Source: Alicyclobacillus sp. SO9
GTDB taxonomy: Bacteria > Bacillota > Bacilli > Alicyclobacillales > Alicyclobacillaceae
NCBI RefSeq assembly: GCF_016406125.1
Contig: NZ_CP066339.1
Span: 3,906,001-3,970,000, forward strand
Reading direction: 5' to 3'
Length of the DNA stretch: 64,000 bases
Shown: in pieces, positions 27,377 through 35,631 of the stretch
Layout: every line of letters begins with the position of its first letter
Numbering within the stretch: position 1 is the first letter of the stretch
The notes under the pieces: model-generated
Seen by the model: the letters and a program-made list of their open reading frames with translations, nothing else
The model's database searches: none
Told to the model about the DNA's origin: nothing
Position numbers and translations under genes: made by a program

Positions 27377-28423
27377 ATGTTGACTTCTGGTAAAATACAC
27401 AAGACACGTACGGCTCTACGGACAATTCGCAAACAACTTGAGACAAACGAACCTTTCAAAGAGCTAGACCAGAATTTACCTTTAGCAGATGAAATCAATG
27501 CCCTGCTGGCAATCATGTTGACTGAGACAGGAGAAAATCAGTCGCGGGACGACTTGCCATTACAGACAGACCCTTTCATTAAAGGGGCTAGTTCATCACA
27601 GGCATCTCTGGAAAGACTAGCCTCAGGCATGCGCGGTTTGGCAGAAGCTGCAGACTCTCAAACGAATTTAGCCATGAAGAGTATTGCTGCCATCGAAGAA
27701 ATTTCAACGGCTGTGCGGCAAGTGGCACTCAGTGCCTCGACAGCCACCAAGATGGCAACACAAGCATCACAGACGGCTGCAAGTGGTACGGCAGAAGTCG
27801 AGACTGTTATGACGAAAATGCACTCTATTAGAGAGACAGTCGAAGACATCACCAATCAAGCCACCAGTCTACGGATGCGCTCAGATGAGATTGGGCAAAT
27901 CACAGAGGTCATTAAGAGTATTTCGTCTCAGACGAATTTGCTAAGCCTCAATGCGGCGATTGAAGCGGCCAGAGCCGGAGAACACGGAAAAGGCTTTGCC
28001 GTGGTCGCAGACGAGGTGAGAAAATTGGCCGATCAAGCCCAACAGTCCACGCAGCAAATTGGAGATGTTATCCAACGCATTCAACAGGACATTGAGAAGT
28101 CTATTCAGGCGACGCAGCAAGGATTGTCGGAGGTACAAGGCGGTATCCACAGCGTTGAACAGATGGGGAATTCATTTGACGCGATATCCACTTCGGTCCG
28201 CCATGTAACAACGCGGATTGAGGAGGTTTCTTCAGTGACGCAAGCAATTACGGCAGGATCTGAAGAAGCGTCTCATCTTGCTGACATTATGAAGCAAGGA
28301 CAGGAACACGGCACAAAAACGATTCGGGACCTAGCTGACATGTCTGAACGCCAACTTTCAGAGTTTACAGACCTAAATCGTCTTGTCACACAAGCTGCTA
28401 ACAGAGAAATCGCATGCAGATAA
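27377..28423 (+). CDS. Soluble methyl-accepting chemotaxis protein
   Basis: A 348-residue chemoreceptor signalling protein without membrane segments, HAMP or a recognised sensor domain. The hairpin tip that contacts CheA/CheW is clear: [20 protein letters not shown] and [15 protein letters not shown] around residues 181-220, flanked by long coiled-coil helices. The first ~90 residues are unassigned and may bind a partner. GGAG lies 7 nt before the ATG at 27377; an earlier ATG at 27317 would overlap the previous gene by 29 bp. It is co-transcribed with the PaaK-like gene under the c-di-GMP riboswitch. Confidence 0.9.
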   Translation: MLTSGKIHKTRTALRTIRKQLETNEPFKELDQNLPLADEINALLAIMLTETGENQSRDDLPLQTDPFIKGASSSQASLERLASGMRGLAEAADSQTNLAMKSIAAIEEISTAVRQVALSASTATKMATQASQTAASGTAEVETVMTKMHSIRETVEDITNQATSLRMRSDEIGQITEVIKSISSQTNLLSLNAAIEAARAGEHGKGFAVVADEVRKLADQAQQSTQQIGDVIQRIQQDIEKSIQATQQGLSEVQGGIHSVEQMGNSFDAISTSVRHVTTRIEEVSSVTQAITAGSEEASHLADIMKQGQEHGTKTIRDLADMSERQLSEFTDLNRLVTQAANREIACR

Positions 28424-28446
28424 TTGTTAGTAAGTTGCCTGTCTCA

Positions 28447-29205
28447 TTACAGGGACAACTCTCTGTACCTTCTCGGGGAATGATGTGTGACCCGTTTAAA
28501 ATTACGATTAAATGACCGCAAATTGTTGTAGCCGCAGTTCATGGCAATATCGGAAATGGACTGCTGGCTCGTTTTCAGCAGATAGCAAGCCTGTGAAATT
28601 CGATAGTTGATAATGTATTCAGTGAATGTCATGTTCGTCAGTTGGACAAACAGTTTTGACAAATACGCGTAATCATAGCGGAGGTGCTTTGCCACAGTTT
28701 TCAATGTGCAGTTATACATATAGTGTTTGTCTATAAAGAGCAAGGTTTTCTGTAATACCTTCGTTTTGGTTGAGTATTCAACCGGATGGAATGGGGTATG
28801 ACGAACGAGAGAACTACAAATGTCATACAAAAAACTCTTCTGTTTATAAATCGAGTCTAATCCGTCAAAGTCTAGCGGTTGACTTAGATGAAGCACATTA
28901 TTTTCTGGAACATACCCCTTATAATTCATAAAGAAATGGCCGATGAGTTCAGGAGAAAAAATGACGACTGTGATGTTGGAATGGCGAACTGTCCTGAATT
29001 CATGTAATTGGTTGCTAAAAATGAAAGCCAACTGATTGGCACAAAGGACATACTCCTTTTGGTCAATCGTGACGAATAACTCACCTTCGTTGACAATAAT
29101 CAGTTCAAAGGCGCGATGAAAGTGAAGATGAAAACTTTCATTAACTAGCGTGAAGTAAACAAAGGAATCCCTTTCTCGCATTCCGTGATGCTCAAAAAAA
29201 ACCAA
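28447..29205 (-). CDS. AraC-family transcriptional regulator
   Basis: A 252-residue regulator with an N-terminal cupin (LHFHRAFELIIVNEGEL) for sugar binding. The C-terminal pair of helix-turn-helices (LKTVAKHLRYDYAYLSKLF and ISDIAMNCGYNNLRSFNRNFKR) is intact. It starts at TTG with AGGAGG 7 nt upstream. It is divergent from the GH120 gene, with only 116 bp between starts, so it most likely activates that gene in response to xylose or xylo-oligosaccharides. Confidence 0.92.
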   Translation of the reverse strand: MVFFEHHGMRERDSFVYFTLVNESFHLHFHRAFELIIVNEGELFVTIDQKEYVLCANQLAFIFSNQLHEFRTVRHSNITVVIFSPELIGHFFMNYKGYVPENNVLHLSQPLDFDGLDSIYKQKSFLYDICSSLVRHTPFHPVEYSTKTKVLQKTLLFIDKHYMYNCTLKTVAKHLRYDYAYLSKLFVQLTNMTFTEYIINYRISQACYLLKTSQQSISDIAMNCGYNNLRSFNRNFKRVTHHSPRRYRELSL

Positions 29206-29321
29206 AACCTTCCCTCCTGTAAAAACACTAATTTTGTCTTAAATTATACTACGTTTTGGATAGAATCTACTCTCATAAATTCCTATGATGAGGACAGACT
29301 GGCTGCAAAGGAGGACGTAAA

Positions 29322-31244
29322 ATGGCTTTTGAATATCACGTGGCAAAAACTGGATCAGATCTGGGAGAGGGTACCGAACAAAATCCATTCTTAACAATAA
29401 ATAAGGCTGCCTCAGTAGCTGTGGCTGGAGACACCGTGATTGTGCACGAAGGCGAATACCGTGAATGGGTCAAGCCAAAGAATCCTGGGCTGAGCCATAC
29501 TAGAAGAATTACATATCAAGCAGCAGAACAAGAAAGCGTAGTTATTAAAGGTTCTGAACGCATTCAGAACTGGGAGCAAGTTGAAGGAAGCGTCTGGAGA
29601 GCGGTTATTCCAAACAAATTCTTCGGAGACTTTAACCCGTACGTTGAAGAAATATTTGGGGATTGGGTAGTCTACAATCCAGGCCGGCACCTAGGCGATG
29701 TCTATGTAAATGGAATGTCATTTTATGAGACCGAAACCCTCGAGCAGGTACAAAAACCCACCATAAAAACAGAACTACTGGACCATTGGACGAATCAGAC
29801 TGTTCCAGTCCACCATCCGGAACAAACCAAGTATGTATGGTTCACTGAGGTGGATGAGGACAACACAACGATTTATGCTAATTTTCACGACTATGACCCG
29901 AACCAGGAACTTGTTGAAATCAATGTGCGAAAGGCTTGCTTCTATCCTGAGGAAATCGGTATCAATTACATCACAGTAAAAGGTTTCGAAATGGCTCAAG
30001 CAGCGACAGCTTGGGCGCCGCCGACTGCAGATCAACCAGGTCTGCTGGGACCTCATTGGAGTAAAGGATGGGTCATCGAAGACAACGTGATCCACGATGC
30101 CAAATGCAGCGCCGTTAGTATCGGGAAAGAAGCCAGCACAGGGAACAATTATCGTTCAAAGCGAAAAGACAAGCCCGGATACCAGTATCAGTTGGAATCC
30201 GTCTTTCAGGCCAGAAAGATTGGCTGGAGTAAGGAAAAGATAGGGTCACACGTCATCCGTAATAATACAATCTACGATTGCGGTCAAAACGGGATTGTAG
30301 GCCATCTCGGTTGTGTATTCAGCGAGATCTACAACAACCATATTTATAACATCGCATTAAAGCGAGAGTTTTATGGGCATGAGATTGCAGGTATCAAGTT
30401 GCACGCCGCTATCGACGTACAAATCCATCATAACCGCATTCACGATTGTTCACTAGGAACATGGCTAGATTGGCAGACACAGGGAACGAGAGTAAGTAAA
30501 AATCTTTATTATCGAAACAATCGGGACTTGTTTGTTGAAGTGAGCAGCGGTCCATACTTGGTGGACAATAACATTCTGACTGCAGACTATGCATTGGATA
30601 ATCACGCTCAAGGCGGAGCATATGTGAACAACTTGATTCGTGGGAAGATGGTACATCGAAAAATGCTCGATCGCGCAACACCATATCATACACCCCACAG
30701 CACCGATGTAGCAGGATTTGCTGCGACCTATGGCGGTGACGATCGCTTTTATAACAACATCTTCATTGGCGGCGACGCACTAGACGACGTCGGCACCTCA
30801 CACTACAACGGGTACACAGCTTCACTGGAAGAATACATCGAAACTGTTCACCAAGAACCTGGTGACCATAACCGATTCCATAACGTGGAGCAACCTGTAT
30901 ATATTAACCACAATGCGTACTTCAATGGGGCCGAACCATTTGAAAAAGAGAGAGCTAATTATGTGGAGAAGCAATTTAATCCGCAGATGGCGATTGTAGA
31001 AGAAGACACCGCAGTATACCTTGTCATTGATCTCCCGGCAACTTTCGATGAAATGCTCGGTGAAGTCCAAACGACCGAAACGTTACAACGTGTTCGAATT
31101 GTGGATGCGGACTTTGAAAATCCAGACGGAAGCGAAATCGCTGTCGACACCGACCTCTTGGACGAAAAAAGAGGAGCAACAAGCGCATTCGGCCCCGTTA
31201 CTGCATTACAAAAAGGAAAAAACCGCGTGAAAATTTGGGGATAA
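29322..31244 (+). CDS. xylC: GH120 beta-xylosidase
   Basis: A 640-residue right-handed parallel beta-helix enzyme, closely similar along its length to Thermoanaerobacterium GH120 beta-xylosidase XylC as I remember it. Shared segments include YHVAKTGSD, LTINKAASVA, ITVKGFEMAQAATAWAPP and NNHIYNIALKREFYGHEIA. The catalytic pair is visible: Asp383 in TWLDW (nucleophile) and Glu406 in FVEVS (acid/base), matching Asp382/Glu405 of the studied enzyme. There is no signal peptide, so it works in the cytoplasm on imported xylo-oligosaccharides. AAAGGAGG precedes the ATG. Confidence 0.95.
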   Translation: MAFEYHVAKTGSDLGEGTEQNPFLTINKAASVAVAGDTVIVHEGEYREWVKPKNPGLSHTRRITYQAAEQESVVIKGSERIQNWEQVEGSVWRAVIPNKFFGDFNPYVEEIFGDWVVYNPGRHLGDVYVNGMSFYETETLEQVQKPTIKTELLDHWTNQTVPVHHPEQTKYVWFTEVDEDNTTIYANFHDYDPNQELVEINVRKACFYPEEIGINYITVKGFEMAQAATAWAPPTADQPGLLGPHWSKGWVIEDNVIHDAKCSAVSIGKEASTGNNYRSKRKDKPGYQYQLESVFQARKIGWSKEKIGSHVIRNNTIYDCGQNGIVGHLGCVFSEIYNNHIYNIALKREFYGHEIAGIKLHAAIDVQIHHNRIHDCSLGTWLDWQTQGTRVSKNLYYRNNRDLFVEVSSGPYLVDNNILTADYALDNHAQGGAYVNNLIRGKMVHRKMLDRATPYHTPHSTDVAGFAATYGGDDRFYNNIFIGGDALDDVGTSHYNGYTASLEEYIETVHQEPGDHNRFHNVEQPVYINHNAYFNGAEPFEKERANYVEKQFNPQMAIVEEDTAVYLVIDLPATFDEMLGEVQTTETLQRVRIVDADFENPDGSEIAVDTDLLDEKRGATSAFGPVTALQKGKNRVKIWG

Positions 31245-31260
31245 GTTCAACTGTACACTG

Positions 31261-31310
31261 AAGGGGCTGTCCCAAGGTCACGTTCGTAGGAGTGACTGGG
31301 ACAGCCCCTT
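31261..31310. terminator. Two-way terminator between GH120 gene and SDR
   Basis: A long hairpin: 14 bp AAGGGGCTGTCCCA paired with TGGGACAGCCCCTT, extended inside by GTCAC/GTGAC. It separates convergent genes. Confidence 0.8.
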
Positions 31311-31326
31311 GTCATTTGATTTCATG

Positions 31327-32097
31327 TCAGATTGTCATGGCGCCAAAGCCGCCGTCCACGCGAATCAATGCGCCAGTAACAAAACCAGACGCTGATTCAG
31401 ATGCCAACCACACTGCAGCTCCCTGTAGCTCTGATGCTTCCCCGAAGCGCATCATGGGTGTGTGCCGGAGAATGTCCTCAGTACGCTCGGGTGTCAAAAT
31501 CTTGCGGTTTTGCTCCGCTGGGAAAAACCCTGGAACAATCGCGTTCACACGAATTCTCTCTGAAGCAAATTCTCGGGCCAAGTATTGGGTGAGATTGTTA
31601 ATGGCCGCTTTCGAAGCTGAATACGTAACCACTTTTGAGAGAGGCGGGTCTGATGATGCCGAAGAAATGTTAATGACACTGCCTCCGCGGCCGCGTTGTA
31701 TCATGGCTGCACCGAAAACCTGGCATGCCAGCAAGACAGCTTTCAAATTCACATCCATAATATGGTCCCACTCTGTCTCGGTGATTTCAAAAAAGGGTGT
31801 TGTACTGTTGACGCCGGCACTATTCACCAGAATATCAGTTCCACCGCGCCAATCCACGATTTCTCGCTCTAACCTTATCAGTTCTTCCTTGTCCGTTGCC
31901 GAACTCAGAATAAAACTCTTGGCGTCGCCTCCTGTTTGTTCTATCCGGGCCTTAACAGCCTTCGCCTTCTCATTGTCTCGTCCCACAACAACGACAGATG
32001 CACCGTGTCCAGCTAATCCAACTGCAATAGCCGAACCAAGAGTGCTCGTACCACCAATCACAACAGCGTTTTTTTTAGTCAAGTCGAATAAATTCAT
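31327..32097 (-). CDS. SDR oxidoreductase, probable D-mannonate oxidoreductase
   Basis: A 256-residue SDR with cofactor loop GGTSTLGSA (15-23), NSAG, and catalytic Tyr159/Lys163 in YSASK. Its C-terminus, VDGGFGAMTI, is as seen in the SDR-type fructuronate reductases (UxuB/YjmF) of bacilli. GGAGAG precedes the ATG. It is 61 bp after the GH28 gene on the same strand. A reductase converting fructuronate to mannonate is needed for the UxaC-UxuA route, and no other candidate is next to uxuA. The role is inferred; a gluconate-5-dehydrogenase-like function is the alternative. Confidence 0.8.
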   Translation of the reverse strand: MNLFDLTKKNAVVIGGTSTLGSAIAVGLAGHGASVVVVGRDNEKAKAVKARIEQTGGDAKSFILSSATDKEELIRLEREIVDWRGGTDILVNSAGVNSTTPFFEITETEWDHIMDVNLKAVLLACQVFGAAMIQRGRGGSVINISSASSDPPLSKVVTYSASKAAINNLTQYLAREFASERIRVNAIVPGFFPAEQNRKILTPERTEDILRHTPMMRFGEASELQGAAVWLASESASGFVTGALIRVDGGFGAMTI

Positions 32098-32134
32098 GCA
32101 AGTCTCTCCATCCCTAATACTTAAATCTCATAAC

Positions 32135-32164
32135 CCTAGCTCTCATAGTCCTAGCTCTCATAGA
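32135..32164. repeat. 15-bp tandem duplication at the GH28 stop
   Basis: CCTAGCTCTCATAGT occurs twice in a row, with one mismatch at the end of the second copy. It overlaps the stop codon of the GH28 gene. Confidence 0.8.
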
Positions 32165-34482
32165 TGACTCCCATCTAAAAACTCGCTCATCCACCTCCCG
32201 ATTTCCGAGAAACCATTCAGCCATTTCATGTGTGTAGACTGCGAAAAAAGGAAATTAGTCTGTGGATGAGACATGGCATAGTTGTAGATGCGAGCCTCTT
32301 TCATTGTACCAACAAAGTGAGACATACCGCTCGTGTTGGCCCCAAGCACAATTGTCTTGGATACAGATGTCTTTGCAAGGGGGACTATCGCTGAAGCAAC
32401 CCTGCGACCATTAACATACAGTGCGTCCTTACCGGCCGGCGTCCAAATAGCAGTAACATGGCGCCAATGCCCCGGCTTATAACTATGAGTGCTCTCTAGG
32501 GCTACTCTTGTGGTTCCATCTGTAAGCACAAAGTCAATCTTTCCTTGTTTCGTGTACTGAAGGGAAAAACCGGCGTTCCCATTAGTCCCAGCCATAATGG
32601 TCCCGCCCGATTTACTGGGCCTGACCCAACTGGTGATTGAACCTTGGTTACTATTCAGTACGCCGGCAGGCAAAGATACTGTAGTGCTTCCATTGAAAAG
32701 CTTATCACCGTGCAGAAAACCACCAAACTCGCTGTCCGTGAACTGACTGGGTACATTTTTTCCCAAATCGTTTTCGACAGTACTCTGATAAAACCAAAAT
32801 CCGGGGTTCTTTTGATTGTCGATACTCACATTGTCCATTTGGACATCGGACACATTGGAGGCTTCAATGCCTTCTTGAGCATTTGTAATTTTGACGTTTT
32901 TGAAAATAAGGTGTTGAATGTTCATTTCTGTCAATCCACGGAAATACATCGCATGTTTATCGTCATTGTCGGTGATATCCTGGAACAGAATATTTTCGAT
33001 GCGCGGTGTTCCCGCATCAATTTTTCCAGTATAGGCTTCTGGGGCCCCGTTAGACGAGTATCTCTCATCAATATGCACCGCTGCATCTTGAATGTTGTAC
33101 ATGCTGATGTGCTCGAAGACTAAGTCTGAAATGGTACCGCCGCGTCCACGGAGCGACTTCATACGAATGCCTTCCTTGGTACCATTAAAGACGTCATCCC
33201 GCGCCAAAATGTTGTGAACGCCCCCAGACATCTCACTCCCGATTGTCACGCCGCCGTGTCCGTTTTTCATGAGGTTGTTTCGAATGATAATCCCTGAAGC
33301 TGGAATTCCAATTTTACGTCCCTGTGCATCCTTACCAGACTTAATGGCAATGTCATCATCACCGACGTTAAACGTGTTGTTGATAATCTTCATCCCCGTT
33401 ACGGAATCAGGGTCTACTCCGTCGGTGTTATCTGAAGTCGGCGGATTTTCGATATCCAAGTCTGCGAGAGTGACATTTTGTGAGTAAAGCGGATGAATGG
33501 TCCAGGATGGTGAATTTTGAACTGTAACACCTTGAATGAGTACGTTTTTGGAATGAGTAAATTCAATATCTCCGGGCCGGGCATAGGGAATTCCTTTGCT
33601 TAAATCGACCGAGCTTTGTGGTACCAGGTTCACGGCGGGATTCGTCGTAGGTTCTTTGTAATTTGGTGCCCCGTTCTTGCCCCTGGCCCACCAACTTCCA
33701 TATGTCTTCCCGCTGTTGTCCGTGATAGCGGTCTCACCGTTTCCATCAATGGTCCCCTGGCCAGTGATGGTCACGTTTTTTACGTTTTTGCCGTACAGGA
33801 GGCTCTGGTACCTGTACATCTCTATTCCTTCCCATCTGCTCCAAACTGGCTTGTATTGGTCAATGTTACTGCTGCCAAGAAGTTTGGCCCCTTTGGCCAG
33901 ATCTAAGGTCATGTCACTTTTGAGGGTCAAGGGCGCTGTCAGGTAAGTACCAGCAGGAATGTACACCGTACCTCCCGCAGGGACTGCATCTATAGCCTTC
34001 TGAAGAGCAGCCGTGTCGTCTGTCGTGCCATTTCCTGCAGTTCCAAAGGTTTGTACGTTCAATGTTACGCCCCTAGGTTTAGTAGAAACCACCAAAGACC
34101 TACTTGGACGTGACTTGTTACCCAACGTGTCTTTTGCAACTACAGTAAACGTATATTTATGATTGGGTTGCAAGCCCTGCACAGTAAAATTCGATTTACT
34201 AACTGTGCCAATTAATGAACCGTTCTGATAGACATCATAGGACACACCCGATTTGTAAACCGGATTCCAAATCAAATCAATGAGAGAGGAAGTCACAGCG
34301 TAGGTTTGGAGACTTGCCGGCATCTGCAAAGGCGCATTTGACCTATGGTTCGCAATACTTTGCTGTGTCGTTTGAGCAAAACCAGTTGCCGGAAAACCTG
34401 CCATAACGGTTAACCCGCTGCTAACTGCGAGAACGGAGACTACAGAGAAACGTCTCTTCCAGTGACTATTGCTTCCTTTCAT
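32158..34482 (-). CDS. Secreted GH28 polygalacturonase-like protein with Fn3 and LamG domains
   Basis: A 774-residue exported protein. A signal peptide (KRRF then a hydrophobic core ending ATGFAQ) is followed by a fibronectin III domain (about 60-145). A GH28 beta-helix comes next, with NTDGVDPDS (~350), GDDDIAIKSG (~372), HGGVTIGSEMSGG (~408) and GIRMKS (~440), then a LamG/ConA-like C-terminal domain from about 595. The catalytic aspartates and the histidine are present. GGAGG lies before the ATG at 34482; the frame is open to 34581. It likely cuts galacturonan outside the cell and supplies the uronate genes here. It is the only clearly secreted hydrolase in the window. Confidence 0.92.
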   Translation of the reverse strand: MKGSNSHWKRRFSVVSVLAVSSGLTVMAGFPATGFAQTTQQSIANHRSNAPLQMPASLQTYAVTSSLIDLIWNPVYKSGVSYDVYQNGSLIGTVSKSNFTVQGLQPNHKYTFTVVAKDTLGNKSRPSRSLVVSTKPRGVTLNVQTFGTAGNGTTDDTAALQKAIDAVPAGGTVYIPAGTYLTAPLTLKSDMTLDLAKGAKLLGSSNIDQYKPVWSRWEGIEMYRYQSLLYGKNVKNVTITGQGTIDGNGETAITDNSGKTYGSWWARGKNGAPNYKEPTTNPAVNLVPQSSVDLSKGIPYARPGDIEFTHSKNVLIQGVTVQNSPSWTIHPLYSQNVTLADLDIENPPTSDNTDGVDPDSVTGMKIINNTFNVGDDDIAIKSGKDAQGRKIGIPASGIIIRNNLMKNGHGGVTIGSEMSGGVHNILARDDVFNGTKEGIRMKSLRGRGGTISDLVFEHISMYNIQDAAVHIDERYSSNGAPEAYTGKIDAGTPRIENILFQDITDNDDKHAMYFRGLTEMNIQHLIFKNVKITNAQEGIEASNVSDVQMDNVSIDNQKNPGFWFYQSTVENDLGKNVPSQFTDSEFGGFLHGDKLFNGSTTVSLPAGVLNSNQGSITSWVRPSKSGGTIMAGTNGNAGFSLQYTKQGKIDFVLTDGTTRVALESTHSYKPGHWRHVTAIWTPAGKDALYVNGRRVASAIVPLAKTSVSKTIVLGANTSGMSHFVGTMKEARIYNYAMSHPQTNFLFSQSTHMKWLNGFSEIGRWMSEFLDGSHL

Positions 34483-34815
34483 GAACTGACTCCTCCAATC
34501 AATTTTTGTAGTTACTCGGTAATTCAGATAACAATTCGTAAGCGCATACATTGTATTTCGGGTTTCTTGACTCTGCACCATGCCTCCTCATCCAAGTCTG
34601 TGATGTATAGTGACTGATTATGATGACTAATTATCACAAACCATCATAACACCACATTATACTTTCGACCAAATGCGTCAATATATGACGCAGAATTTCA
34701 AGTCTCATTTCACCAAACATAAAAAAGACCACTTTAACAAGTGGTTTCACATGACATCGTGTTGAACTTCTGATTAGCAGCAGACCACGAAGAACATGGT
34801 ATTCCATTGCCACTC
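34483..34815. other. Intergenic region between DeoR gene and GH28 gene
   Basis: Holds the DeoR terminator (34728-34745) and presumably the GH28 promoter. TGACTGATTATGATGACTAATTATC near 34610-34640 is AT-rich with repeated TGA(C/T)TATs, but no clear operator is defined. Confidence 0.5.
34721..34745 (-). terminator. Terminator after DeoR gene
   Basis: Stem ACCACTT / AAGTGGT with a 4-nt loop, followed on the minus strand by CTTTTTT. Confidence 0.75.
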
Positions 34816-35577
34816 CTAATCGACAAAGATAAATGTAGCACCCGTTGCCTCGATGTCGGATAACGTAGAACTCTGTTGAACTCGATTGGTAATAATGGCA
34901 GTGACATCACCTAAACCAGCATATGTCACCAATGCGGCCCGGCCAAGCTTACTTGAATCGGTCACACAATAGACTTTTTGACCGACAGCAATCATTTTGC
35001 GCTTCAGTTCAACTTCGGCCATAGAAGAAGTGGTCAGTCCCTTTTGTTTGCTGACTCCCCCGCTCCCCAGAAAAACGTAATCAACATTGTAACGCCCTAT
35101 ATCATCCTCGCATTCAGGTCCAACCAACGTGTAGCTCCCCTTTTGCAAGGTTCCTCCCAACATGATGAGATTGACTAAAGGAGACGATGACAGTTCCATA
35201 GCAATGCTTAATTCATTCGTAATAACGGTGACGTTCTTGTTCTGAAACTGCCGGGCGATTTCGAGTGTCGTCGAACCACTGTCCAATATGACGGAGCTTC
35301 CGGCCGGAACCATCGACGCTGCAGCTCTAGCCACTAACCGTTTTGCTTCGACTTGCTCCGTGGTTCTCTGGTGAATTGGGGGCACCGCATGGACAACGTT
35401 GTCAAGAACCGCTCCGCCATGGGTTCTGCGCAACAATCCGTCCATTTCAAGTTTGCGCAAATCCCGACGGATTGTTTCCTCTGACACTTGGAAAGAAGTC
35501 GTCAAGTCTCGAATTCGCACAGACTTTTGCTGTTTTAATAACTCCATTAATTTTTGTTGCCGAACTTCGCCTAACAT
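34816..35577 (-). CDS. DeoR-family transcriptional regulator
   Basis: A 253-residue DeoR/GlpR-type regulator with helix-turn-helix VRIRDLTTSFQVSEETIRRDL, THGGAV, and the effector domain LDSGSTTLEIARQ and GLTTSSMAEVELK. It is a close paralogue of the DeoR at 44050-44814: both begin MLGEVRQQK and share most motifs. It follows the FGGY kinase by 54 bp and is probably co-transcribed with it. Its effector is likely the phosphorylated product of that kinase or of uronate catabolism. Confidence 0.92.
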   Translation of the reverse strand: MLGEVRQQKLMELLKQQKSVRIRDLTTSFQVSEETIRRDLRKLEMDGLLRRTHGGAVLDNVVHAVPPIHQRTTEQVEAKRLVARAAASMVPAGSSVILDSGSTTLEIARQFQNKNVTVITNELSIAMELSSSPLVNLIMLGGTLQKGSYTLVGPECEDDIGRYNVDYVFLGSGGVSKQKGLTTSSMAEVELKRKMIAVGQKVYCVTDSSKLGRAALVTYAGLGDVTAIITNRVQQSSTLSDIEATGATFIFVD

Positions 35578-35631
35578 ATCGCCATCCCCAATCAGTGTCT
35601 ACGCAACAATAGCATATACGACTCTCTCTAG

